Shown here: piece by piece, positions 1-6,810 of the stretch | How positions within the stretch are numbered: position 1 is the first letter of the stretch | Layout: each line of letters begins with the position of its first letter | From: Achromobacter deleyi | GTDB lineage: Bacteria; Pseudomonadota; Gammaproteobacteria; Burkholderiales; Burkholderiaceae_B | Direction of reading: 5' to 3' | Length of the DNA stretch: 64,000 nucleotides | Assembly (NCBI RefSeq): GCF_016127315.1 | Contig: NZ_CP065997.1 | Coordinates: 6,882,001 to 6,946,000, forward strand | Program-made: the position numbers and the translations under genes | The notes under the pieces: model-generated | What the model saw: only the letters and a program-made list of their open reading frames with translations | Databases searched by the model: none | Told to the model about the DNA's origin: nothing

Positions 1-126
1 TTCCGCACCAACCTCGCCCGCATCTTCCCCGCCCGCCAACAGTCCCGCATCCTGGAAGCCTCGCTGGACCAGAAAAAGCTGGAAGCGATGCCGGTCCACG
101 AGTACGTCGACTTGTATGTGATCTAA
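1..126 (+). CDS. C-terminal fragment of an unidentified protein
   Basis: An open frame runs from the window edge to a TAA at 124-126 and gives 41 residues ending in MPVHEYVDLYVI. It is the tail of a gene starting outside the window. I do not recognise the family. The fragment is rich in charged and hydrophobic residues and has no membrane segment. Codon choice is the same GC-rich pattern as the genes that follow, so it is probably a real coding end. No terminator with a T-tract follows at once. Confidence 0.55.
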   Translation, partial: FRTNLARIFPARQQSRILEASLDQKKLEAMPVHEYVDLYVI

Positions 127-289
127 GGCGACAAGCAAACACCTCCCCACCACCGCGCAGCGAACACCCTCCCGACGCAAACCACCACGTAAGTCAAGAC
201 CGGCCGCCCGCGCGGCCGGCCTTGACGGGCCCCGCAAACCTCTCCAGACCCCCACCGATCTGGCAGCGCACCATTTCTCGAAACCCGTA

Positions 290-449
290 GCCCGTCGCGG
301 TGGCGGTTTTGGGGGCGGGCAACCTCGATGCGCCCGACGGAAACCGAAGGGAGCCGAAGGCGGACGAGGTTGAGTAAGGGGCAGTCCGGAGCGAACGCTC
401 CGGACCGCAATCGTGGGCGCCCGCCCCCAAAACCGCCACCGCGACGGGC
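290..449. repeat. 160 bp intergenic element with 31 bp perfect inverted ends
   Basis: The 31 bases at 290-320 are the exact reverse complement of 419-449. Inside lie two further nested pairs: 321-327 with 365-371 (7 bp), and a hairpin at 384-405 with a 9 bp stem and a GAAC loop. The element fills most of the 396 bp gap between the first gene fragment and the HemJ-like gene. It has no coding potential I would defend. It could be a miniature inverted-repeat element, a REP-like intergenic repeat, or a structured RNA. The rest of the gap (127-289 and 450-522) shows nothing clear. Confidence 0.8.
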
Positions 450-522
450 GACCTACGAAGAACCACCCGCCCCCAGCAATTACAATCTCCCTTCCCCAAG
501 AAAACAAAGACCGAACCCCACC

Positions 523-951
523 ATGTCCATGCTCTGGGTAAAAACCTTCCACATCGTCTTCATCGCCTCCTGGTTCGCCGGCCTGTTCTACCTGCCCCGC
601 ATCTTCGTGAACCTGGCCCAGCAATCGGATTCGGCCGTGCAGGTCACCCTGCTCGGCATGGCGCGCCGCCTCTACCGCTTCACCACCATCCTGGCGGTCG
701 TGGCCGTGGCGCTGGGGATGTGGCTGTACCTGGGCTACGGCATCGGCGTCGGCCCCGGCAACGGCTGGATGCACGCCAAGCTCTTTTTCGTCCTGCTCGT
801 CATCGGCTACCATCACGCCTGTGGCGTCATGCTGCGAAAATTCGAACAGGGCAAGAACACCCGTTCGCACAAGTTCTATCGCTGGTTCAACGAAGTTCCC
901 GTCTTGCTGCTCTTGGTGGTGGTGGCGCTGGTCGTCGTCAAACCCTTCTGA
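523..951 (+). CDS. hemJ: HemJ/CopD-like membrane protein (UPF0093, TIGR00701 type)
   Basis: This 142 aa inner-membrane protein has four hydrophobic segments. It matches the HemJ family, whose members oxidise protoporphyrinogen IX to protoporphyrin IX in haem synthesis in bacteria lacking HemG or HemY. The conserved histidine of the first segment is at residue 10 (KTFHIVF), and the HAK motif is at 84-86 in the third loop and helix. Length equals the family norm. ATG 523 is chosen because upstream in-frame codons run through the inverted-repeat element and look non-coding. The rlmL-type gene follows after 34 bp. Family assignment is by recognition; the activity is inferred. Confidence 0.8.
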   Translation: MSMLWVKTFHIVFIASWFAGLFYLPRIFVNLAQQSDSAVQVTLLGMARRLYRFTTILAVVAVALGMWLYLGYGIGVGPGNGWMHAKLFFVLLVIGYHHACGVMLRKFEQGKNTRSHKFYRWFNEVPVLLLLVVVALVVVKPF

Positions 952-985
952 TTCCCCCTACCTTTGCACATTCGCCAGGATTCGT

Positions 986-2809
986 ATGTCCGCTGATGAC
1001 CAGGACCGCCCGCGCAAGACGCTGACGATCAAGAAGACCGCGCGCGACGCGCATGCCGAAGCCGCGCCCAAGCGCGTGCGCACCGGCGCCCGTGCCCGCC
1101 TGGTCGCCCAGAACGAGCGCGCCAAGGACAACGTCGAACGCCAGAAGGACCCCGAGGGCTACCAGCAGCGCCAGGCCGCCGCCCGCGCCACGCGCCGGCC
1201 GGACGACCGTGAACGCGGCGACGGCCCGCGCCGCGCAGACGGCCCCCGTGGCGACAATCCGCGTCGTGGCGACGGCCCGCGCAGCGACAGCCCGCGTCGC
1301 GGCGATGGCCCCCGCAGCGACAGTCCGCGTCGCGGCGATGGACCGCGCAACGACCGCCCCCGCCGTGGCGATGACGCCCGCAACGACAGTCCGCGTCGCG
1401 ATGCCGCGCCGGCGCCGCGGTCGGGCCGCACGCCGCAGCGCGCGCCGCGCCTGGACGACCAGTACATCGCCCCGGCCACGCCCGCCGGCCGTTTCTACGA
1501 TCCGTTCGAGGACGACGGCCCCGCGCCCGAGTTCGCGCCGGAACCCGATTACGACGACGACGCGCCGATCCATGCCGGCCCGGCCCGCGACGACAACGCG
1601 CCGCGCGACCACGCGCCCGCCGTCGAGATCCGCGAACGCCGCCCGCGCGAACCGCGCCAAGCAGAGCTTTTCAAGGTCTTCGCCCCCTGCCCGCAGGGCC
1701 TGGAAGAAGCCCTGACCGCCGAGATGCAGGCCCTGGGCTACGACGACGCCGAAGCCGGCCGCGCCGGCTGTTCCTTCACCGCCGACTGGACTGGCGTGCA
1801 GCGCGCCAACCTGTATTCGCGCCTGGCCACCCGCATCCTGGTGCAGGTTGCCCACGCCGAGATCTCGCACGAAGACGACATCCTCGACCTGGCCCGCGAC
1901 ACCCCCTGGGAACGCTGGTTCGGCGCCGAGCAGACGCTGCGCGTGGACACCTCGGCGATCAAGAGCCCGGTGCAGAGCCTGCAGTACTGCAACCTGCGCG
2001 CCAAGGACGGCATCTGCGACCGCTTGCGCGAGCTGGAAGGCGAACGCCCCAGCATCGACACGGTCCGCCCGGACGCGCGCGTGCACCTGTTCCTGACCGG
2101 TCACACCGCCACGCTGTACCTGGACACCTCGGGCGAATCGCTGTTCAAGCGCGGCTGGCGCCTGGACAAGGGCGACGCGCCGCTGCGCGAGAACCTGGCC
2201 GCCGGCATGCTGGCGCTGGCGGGCTGGGACCCGGCCGCGCCGCTGCTGGACCCGTTCTGCGGTTCCGGCACCATCCTGATCGAAGCCGCCTGGATCGCGC
2301 TGGGCGTGCCTCCCGGCATCTCGCGCCCGTTCGGCTTCGAGCGCCTGCGCGGCCACGACGCCTACCGCTGGCGCGACCTGAAGGACGACGCCCGCGCGCG
2401 CATCCTGCCGCAGCTGGACGCCCCGCTGGTCGGCTACGACCTGGACCCGCAGGCCATCGAATTCGCCCGCAACAACGCCGAACGCGCCTGGCTCACCGCC
2501 GACTCGATCCGTTTCGAGGTGGGCGACGCCCGCGAGGTGCAGGCGCCGGCCGACCATGGCTGGATCGTCACCAACCCGCCCTATGGCGAGCGCATGGCGA
2601 CCGAGCAGGACGCCGACCTGTGGCGCGACTGGGCCACCTGCCTGAAGCGCAATTTCGCCGGCTGGCAGCTGCACGTCATCACCAGCGATCTGACCCTGCC
2701 CAACCAGATGCGCCTCAAGCCCAAGCGCCGCGTGCCGCTGCACAACGGCGCGCTGGACTGCCGCCTGTTCGGCTTCGAGCTGGTCGCCGCCGGCTACCGC
2801 GACGCCTGA
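986..2809 (+). CDS. rlmL: RlmL-type THUMP-domain 23S rRNA guanine-N2 methyltransferase
   Basis: The product is 607 aa. Residues 1 to about 225 are a basic, disordered leader rich in Arg, Asp, Pro and Gly. A THUMP RNA-binding region starts near 226, followed by a class I methyltransferase domain with the SAM motif DPFCGSGT near 420 and the catalytic NPPYGER near 530. That domain order matches the N-terminal half of E. coli RlmL, which makes m2G2445 in 23S rRNA; the RlmK half is absent. The start at ATG 986 follows an AGGA sequence at a suitable distance. An in-frame GTG/ATG further upstream would overlap hemJ and is not needed. The leader holds five 33 bp tandem repeats. Confidence 0.85.
   Translation: MSADDQDRPRKTLTIKKTARDAHAEAAPKRVRTGARARLVAQNERAKDNVERQKDPEGYQQRQAAARATRRPDDRERGDGPRRADGPRGDNPRRGDGPRSDSPRRGDGPRSDSPRRGDGPRNDRPRRGDDARNDSPRRDAAPAPRSGRTPQRAPRLDDQYIAPATPAGRFYDPFEDDGPAPEFAPEPDYDDDAPIHAGPARDDNAPRDHAPAVEIRERRPREPRQAELFKVFAPCPQGLEEALTAEMQALGYDDAEAGRAGCSFTADWTGVQRANLYSRLATRILVQVAHAEISHEDDILDLARDTPWERWFGAEQTLRVDTSAIKSPVQSLQYCNLRAKDGICDRLRELEGERPSIDTVRPDARVHLFLTGHTATLYLDTSGESLFKRGWRLDKGDAPLRENLAAGMLALAGWDPAAPLLDPFCGSGTILIEAAWIALGVPPGISRPFGFERLRGHDAYRWRDLKDDARARILPQLDAPLVGYDLDPQAIEFARNNAERAWLTADSIRFEVGDAREVQAPADHGWIVTNPPYGERMATEQDADLWRDWATCLKRNFAGWQLHVITSDLTLPNQMRLKPKRRVPLHNGALDCRLFGFELVAAGYRDA
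1226..1390 (+). repeat. Five in-frame 33 bp tandem repeats inside the rlmL leader
   Basis: Units start at 1226, 1259, 1292, 1325 and 1358. Each encodes an 11-residue variant of PRRGDGPRSDS. The second and third copies are nearly identical in DNA, while the outer ones have diverged, as expected for slipped-strand expansion. The repeat is a whole number of codons, so copy-number change would lengthen or shorten the disordered basic leader without breaking the enzyme. Confidence 0.85.
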
Positions 2810-2821
2810 CGCGCCCCTCAC

Positions 2822-2858
2822 GCCCGGGGCGGTTCTCCCCCGGGCGCCCTCCTTTTTT
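2822..2858 (+). terminator. Intrinsic terminator after rlmL
   Basis: GCCCGGGG (2822-2829) pairs with CCCCGGGC (2838-2845) around an 8-base loop. Six T residues follow at 2853-2858. It lies 13 bp after the rlmL stop. Confidence 0.8.
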
Positions 2859-2978
2859 CTGCCGGCCGCGCGTTGTAAAAGCGCCGCAACATCGCGCCCG
2901 TATCTTTGCTTATGGTGCCCCGCGGCGCCGATTTGGGGCATCATCAGCACCAAGGTGTTGCCGATACGCACCAGGTGC

Positions 2979-3007
2979 TTGCACAGTTTCAGGGTTAACC
3001 CTATAAT
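2979..3007 (+). promoter_or_regulatory. Near-consensus sigma-70 promoter with palindromic operator-like sequence
   Basis: TTGCAC (2979-2984) is separated by 17 bp from a perfect TATAAT (3002-3007). The spacer ends in the 12 bp perfect palindrome AGGGTTAACCCT (2991-3002). A related near-palindrome, GGGTTATCCCT, lies just downstream (3010-3020). The promoter should be strong, and the palindromes would suit a dimeric repressor. It drives the 62 aa gene that starts at 3058. Confidence 0.75.
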
Positions 3008-3057
3008 TCGGGTTATCCCTAGTAGCTAAACAACAGTGCAAGCCCGTGGAGGCTATT

Positions 3058-3246
3058 GTGATCAACCCGAACAACACCATCCGCCTGACCGACGAACTCG
3101 AGCGTCAACTGATGCTCCAGGCTATTGAAGAACAGTTCCGCCCGCACCCGATGCGTGCGTTGGCCGCAGGCCTGCGTAAGCTGGCCCACGGCGTCCGTGC
3201 CCTGGCTGGCAAGACGAGCGCCAAGAACGCGCACTCCGCCGCCTGA
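3058..3246 (+). CDS. Small basic protein of unknown function (62 aa)
   Basis: The 62 aa product begins MINPNNTIRLTDELERQLML and ends in a Lys/Ala-rich tail. It has no signal peptide or membrane helix. Residues 10-30 look like an amphipathic helix and residues 35-60 are strongly basic, so nucleic acid or membrane-surface binding is possible but unproven. GTG 3058 is preferred over GTG 3046 because GGAGG (3048-3052) lies 5 bp before 3058. The gene has its own strong promoter and its own terminator, so it is a monocistronic, probably highly expressed unit. I do not recognise the family. Confidence 0.75.
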   Translation: MINPNNTIRLTDELERQLMLQAIEEQFRPHPMRALAAGLRKLAHGVRALAGKTSAKNAHSAA

Positions 3247-3310
3247 AGCAGGACCCAGGCCTTCGGGCCTGAACGATTTCCCCTTGGGGGCTGCATAGCC
3301 CCTTTTATAG

Positions 3311-3337
3311 ACCCGCCCTTACCGGCGGGTTTTTTTT
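3311..3337 (+). terminator. Intrinsic terminator after the 62 aa gene
   Basis: CCCGCC (3312-3317) pairs with GGCGGG (3324-3329), followed by eight T residues (3330-3337). Two further small hairpins lie between the stop codon and this terminator: AGGCC-TTCG-type at about 3256-3269, and GGGGCT/AGCCCC at about 3284-3301. Confidence 0.85.
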
Positions 3338-3399
3338 ATGGTCGGCACCGGGAAGCCGTCAACCCACCGGGCGGCGGCTTTGTCGGATAATACCGACCC

Positions 3400-3915
3400 A
3401 TGACAGACGCCTTCCTCGACCAGACCCCCAACCGGCTGCGCCGGTTCGCCTGCATGATGTACGAAGCCGTGCTGCTGTTCGGCGTCGTGTTCCTGGCCGG
3501 CTACCTGATGGATACGCTGACCCAGAGCCGCAACGCGCTGGCATTGCGGCCGCTGCGCCAGGCCTGGCTGTTCGTGGCGATCGGCGCCTATTTCGTGCTG
3601 TGCTGGCGCCGCCGCGGCCAGACGCTGCCGATGAAGACCTGGAACATCCGCCTGGTCGATCGCGACGGCAACCCGCCCTCCACCGCGCGCCTGATCCTGC
3701 GCTACGTGCTGGCCTGGCCGCTGGTGCTGGCCGGCGCCGCCGTGGTCTGGGCCGCCGCCAGCGCCACCGGCTGGCCGTCGATGGATATGTTCATCGTGGC
3801 CGCGCCGTTCACGATCTTCCTCTGGTCGTGGGTCGATCCGGACGGCCAGTTCCTGCACGACCGCCTGCTCGGCACCCGCCTGCGCAACGCGCCGCAGCGC
3901 AAGAAAGCGCGTTGA
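3400..3915 (+). CDS. RDD family inner-membrane protein
   Basis: A 171 aa protein with three to four hydrophobic segments. The N-terminal pattern RLRRFACMMYEAVLLFG resembles the Arg-Asp-Asp (RDD, PF06271) family, with Tyr-Glu in place of the usual Asp pair. WSWVDPDGQFLHDRLLGTR near the C-terminus is the second characteristic RDD motif. The family is of uncertain function; some members are linked to ion exchange. It follows the terminator at 3337 and is read as a single gene. No clear Shine-Dalgarno is visible before ATG 3400. Confidence 0.8.
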   Translation: MTDAFLDQTPNRLRRFACMMYEAVLLFGVVFLAGYLMDTLTQSRNALALRPLRQAWLFVAIGAYFVLCWRRRGQTLPMKTWNIRLVDRDGNPPSTARLILRYVLAWPLVLAGAAVVWAAASATGWPSMDMFIVAAPFTIFLWSWVDPDGQFLHDRLLGTRLRNAPQRKKAR

Positions 3916-3997
3916 ACCAGATGACCGCGCACGGCTGACCGCGCGCTGAACATACCTGCTTACAACTGGCAAAATCGTGCGGCGAATTTGGTGCTTG

Positions 3998-4015
3998 CTT
4001 TCAGAAAGTTGAAAG
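3998..4015. promoter_or_regulatory. Small inverted repeat upstream of the DUF2167 gene
   Basis: CTTTCA (3998-4003) and TGAAAG (4010-4015) form a perfect 6 bp inverted repeat with a 6 bp spacer, about 50 bp before the next start codon. It could be an operator; there is no direct evidence. Confidence 0.35.
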
Positions 4016-4066
4016 TCGCGCGCAAAGACAATGGGGCCCCTTTCATAGACGCTCCAATAACTAATC

Positions 4067-4975
4067 ATGCGCGCACTCCTCTCCCGCCTGTCGCTGGCCG
4101 CCGCCAGTGCCCTCCTGTTCCTGCCGTTCGGCGCCTCGGCCCAGAACGCCGCCGCGCAACAGGAGATCGAAGCCGCGATGAAGGCGGCCTACGCGGCCGC
4201 CCAGGAAGGCCCGGCCGACGTGAAGCTGGGCGACCAGGCCGTGGTGCACCTGCCCGAATCGATGTTCTTCGTGCCGCGCATCCAGGCCGACCGCCTGATG
4301 GCCGCCTATGGCAACGGCAAGGACCCGTCGCTGCTGGGCGTGGTCATGCCCAAGAGCGACGATGACGACTGGGTCATCACCGTCAACTTCGACAAGGCCG
4401 GCTACATCAAGGACGACGACGCCAAGAACTGGAACGTCAGCGAGCTGCTGGACAGCCTGCGCGACGGCACCGAGGAGTCCAACGTCGAGCGCAAGAAGCG
4501 CGGCTTCCCCGAACTGGTCATGGACGGCTGGGTCGAGGCGCCCAAGTACGACAGCAACACCCAGCGCCTGGTCTGGTCGGTCGCCGTCAAGCACAAGGGC
4601 GAGTCCGCCAACGACAACCCCACGGTCAACTACAACACCTATGCGCTGGGCCGCGACGGCTACATCACGCTGGACCTGATCACGCAGAAGAACCTGGTGC
4701 CGAAGGACAAGACCGCCGTGCTGACCCTGCTGGACAACCTCAAGTACGTCGAAGGCAAGCGCTACGCCGACTTCAACTCGTCCACCGACAAGGTCGCCGA
4801 ATACGGCCTGGCCGCGCTGGTCGCGGGCGTGGCCGCCAAGAAGCTGGGCCTGTTCGCCGTGATCGCCGCGTTCCTGGCCAAGTTCGCCAAGGTCGGCATC
4901 CTCGCCGCCGCGGCGCTGGGCGGCGGCCTGTGGAAGCGCTTCCGCGGCAAGAAGGCCGACCAGCAACAGTCGTAA
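4067..4975 (+). CDS. DUF2167 domain-containing membrane protein
   Basis: A 302 aa protein. Residues 1-25 form a Sec signal peptide ending in ASA-Q. The body matches the DUF2167 family (PF09935), with the LPES-FFVP region near residues 62-70 and DDWVITV near 102-108. A hydrophobic hairpin near residues 242-290 precedes a basic C-terminal tail, suggesting a large extracytoplasmic domain anchored by C-terminal helices. The function of the family is not established. The M50 protease gene starts 3 bp after the stop, so the two are almost certainly co-transcribed and may act together. Confidence 0.85.
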   Translation: MRALLSRLSLAAASALLFLPFGASAQNAAAQQEIEAAMKAAYAAAQEGPADVKLGDQAVVHLPESMFFVPRIQADRLMAAYGNGKDPSLLGVVMPKSDDDDWVITVNFDKAGYIKDDDAKNWNVSELLDSLRDGTEESNVERKKRGFPELVMDGWVEAPKYDSNTQRLVWSVAVKHKGESANDNPTVNYNTYALGRDGYITLDLITQKNLVPKDKTAVLTLLDNLKYVEGKRYADFNSSTDKVAEYGLAALVAGVAAKKLGLFAVIAAFLAKFAKVGILAAAALGGGLWKRFRGKKADQQQS

Positions 4976-4978
4976 GCA

Positions 4979-5704
4979 ATGAAGCTGCTCCTGCTGCTGT
5001 TTTCCGGTCTCAAGTACCTGAAATTCGGCAAGCTGTTCGCCACCGGCGGCACCATGCTGCTGTCGGTGGCGGTCTACGCCTTCATCTTCGGCTGGCGCTA
5101 CGCGGCGGGCTTCGTGCTGTTGCTGCTGGTGCATGAACTGGGCCACTACATCGCGGCGCGACAGCGCGGGCTGGATGTGGGCGCGCCGGTGTTCATCCCG
5201 TTCGTCGGCGCCTGGATCCAGCTCAAGGACATGCCGCACGATGCCGACACCGAGGCCTACGTGGGCCTGGGCGGCCCGCTGGCGGGCACGGTGGCGTCGC
5301 TGGCCTGCTACTTCGCGGCGCGCAGCACCGGCAGCGACCTGCTGCTGGCGCTGTCCTACGCAGGCTTCTTCATCAACCTGTTCAATCTGATCCCGCTGTC
5401 GCCGTTCGACGGCGGCCGCATCACCGCGGTGCTGTCGCCGCGCATCTGGCTGGTGGGCGTGCCGGTGCTGGTGGCGCTGTTCTTCTGGCGCCCCAGCCCG
5501 ATCCTGATCCTGGTGGCCGTGCTGGCCTTTCCCAACGTGGTGCGGGCCTTCAAGTACGATCCGTCGCTGCCCGAGAACCAGGCCTATTACGGCACCACGC
5601 TGGAAAGCAAGCTGACCTACACCTGCGCCTACCTGGGCCTGGTCTGCGTGCTGGCCATCATGGCCCACGACGTGCACGACATGCTGGGCCACCTGCGCGG
5701 CTGA
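4979..5704 (+). CDS. Site-2 protease family (M50) intramembrane metalloprotease
   Basis: A 241 aa integral membrane protein. The zinc motif HELGH is at about residues 52-56, and the third ligand region NLIPLSPFDGGR is near 135-147, both diagnostic for family M50. Five or six hydrophobic segments fit the minimal site-2 protease core, and there is no PDZ domain. It starts 3 bp after the DUF2167 gene and is probably translated by coupling. The DUF2167 protein is a plausible substrate or partner, but that is inference from adjacency alone. Confidence 0.85.
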   Translation: MKLLLLLFSGLKYLKFGKLFATGGTMLLSVAVYAFIFGWRYAAGFVLLLLVHELGHYIAARQRGLDVGAPVFIPFVGAWIQLKDMPHDADTEAYVGLGGPLAGTVASLACYFAARSTGSDLLLALSYAGFFINLFNLIPLSPFDGGRITAVLSPRIWLVGVPVLVALFFWRPSPILILVAVLAFPNVVRAFKYDPSLPENQAYYGTTLESKLTYTCAYLGLVCVLAIMAHDVHDMLGHLRG

Positions 5705-5791
5705 GCCCGCCTGTTTGACGGCCGTCACCGCCGGCGCGGCGATGGCCGTCACAACAGCGTCACTTTTTTTTCATGTCACGGTCATCGCGGG

Positions 5792-6682
5792 ATGGTTTCA
5801 TTCCCAGGCATGACGACAGCCCCCATGGATAGCACCGTGAACGAAATCCGCCCCACGCACTGGCGCGCTCTCTGGATTTCCGACATTCACCTGGGCACCG
5901 CCGGGTGCAAGGCGGAGTTCCTGCTGGATTTCCTCGAGCACAACGATTCCGACACCCTGTACCTGGTCGGCGACATCGTCGACGGCTGGCAGCTGCGCAA
6001 GCACTGGCACTGGCCTCGGGCCCACAACGATGTGATCCAGCGCATCCTGCGCAAGGCCCGCAACGGCACCCGGGTGGTGTTCATCCCCGGCAACCATGAC
6101 GAGTTCGCGCGCGAGTTCGCCGGTTATGCCTTCGGCGACATCGAGATCCTGGACGAGGACGTGCACGTGACCGCCAAGGGCCTGCGCCTGCTGGTGCTGC
6201 ACGGCGACCAGTTCGACGGCGTGATCCAGCACAGCCGCTGGCTGGCGCACCTGGGCGACGGCCTCTACCAGCTGGCGCTGTGGATCAACCACCACTTCAA
6301 TCGCCTGCGCCACCGCATGGGCCTGCATTACTGGTCGCTGTCGCAATACCTCAAGCACAAGGTCAAGAATGCGGTGTCGTTCATCACCGACTTCGAGGAG
6401 GCGCTGGCCGGCGAGGCCCGCCGCCGCGGCCTGGACGGGGTGGTCTGCGGCCACATCCACAAGGCCGAGCTGCGCGACGTCGGCGGCATCCTGTACTGCA
6501 ACGACGGCGACTGGGTGGAAAGCCTGTCGGCCCTGGCCGAGACCCATGACGGCCAGCTGCAGCTGCTGGACTGGGCCGCGATCCAGGCCGAGCGCCAGGC
6601 CGACCCGGCGCAACGCAAACCCCGTTCGCTGTCCCTGCCGGCGCTGCCGTCGGCACTGCGCCGCCAGGGCAAACACCCGTGA
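5792..6682 (+). CDS. Metallophosphoesterase related to UDP-2,3-diacylglucosamine hydrolases
   Basis: A calcineurin-like phosphoesterase of up to 296 aa. All five metal motifs are present in order: SDIHLG, GDIVDGW, GNHDE, LHGDQFD and GHIHKAE. The layout, with a long helical insert rich in Arg and His before the last motif, resembles COG2908 proteins of the LpxH group, which cleave UDP-diacylglucosamine in lipid A synthesis; paralogues of unknown substrate also exist. The start is uncertain: ATG 5792, 5810 and 5825 are all in frame and none has a clear ribosome site. The conserved core begins near residue 24 of the longest form. Confidence 0.75.
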   Translation: MVSFPGMTTAPMDSTVNEIRPTHWRALWISDIHLGTAGCKAEFLLDFLEHNDSDTLYLVGDIVDGWQLRKHWHWPRAHNDVIQRILRKARNGTRVVFIPGNHDEFAREFAGYAFGDIEILDEDVHVTAKGLRLLVLHGDQFDGVIQHSRWLAHLGDGLYQLALWINHHFNRLRHRMGLHYWSLSQYLKHKVKNAVSFITDFEEALAGEARRRGLDGVVCGHIHKAELRDVGGILYCNDGDWVESLSALAETHDGQLQLLDWAAIQAERQADPAQRKPRSLSLPALPSALRRQGKHP

Positions 6683-6696
6683 TAACCCTTATACGT

Positions 6697-6714
6697 CCCC
6701 GTTACGCAACGGGG
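6697..6714 (+). terminator. Weak hairpin after the metallophosphoesterase gene
   Basis: CCCCGTT (6697-6703) and AACGGGG (6708-6714) form a 7 bp stem with an ACGC loop, 15 bp after the stop codon. No T-tract follows, so termination would be inefficient or Rho-assisted. Confidence 0.4.
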
Positions 6715-6810
6715 ATATTGCAGTTCACGGCCCTCTAGGTCATGCTTGCAATTGGGGCAACGGGCAAAAACTGACCCGTTCACGCTGCAACATGCTTACA
6801 ACATAGGGCC

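Noticed and set aside
1226..1390. CRISPR-like array of 33 bp repeats
   Set aside because: The units abut with no spacers, are in frame, and encode the leader of a methyltransferase.
938..2971. 677-codon minus-strand frame opposite rlmL
   Set aside because: It is a mirror of GC-rich coding on the plus strand; it has no motif or sensible start, and the plus strand has clear THUMP and methyltransferase motifs.
3046..3246. Earlier GTG start for the 62 aa protein
   Set aside because: GTG 3046 overlaps the GGAGG ribosome site that serves GTG 3058.
5716..5770. Possible terminator after the M50 protease gene
   Set aside because: The ACGGCC stem is imperfect and the T-run lies more than ten bases away, so a functional terminator is not supported.
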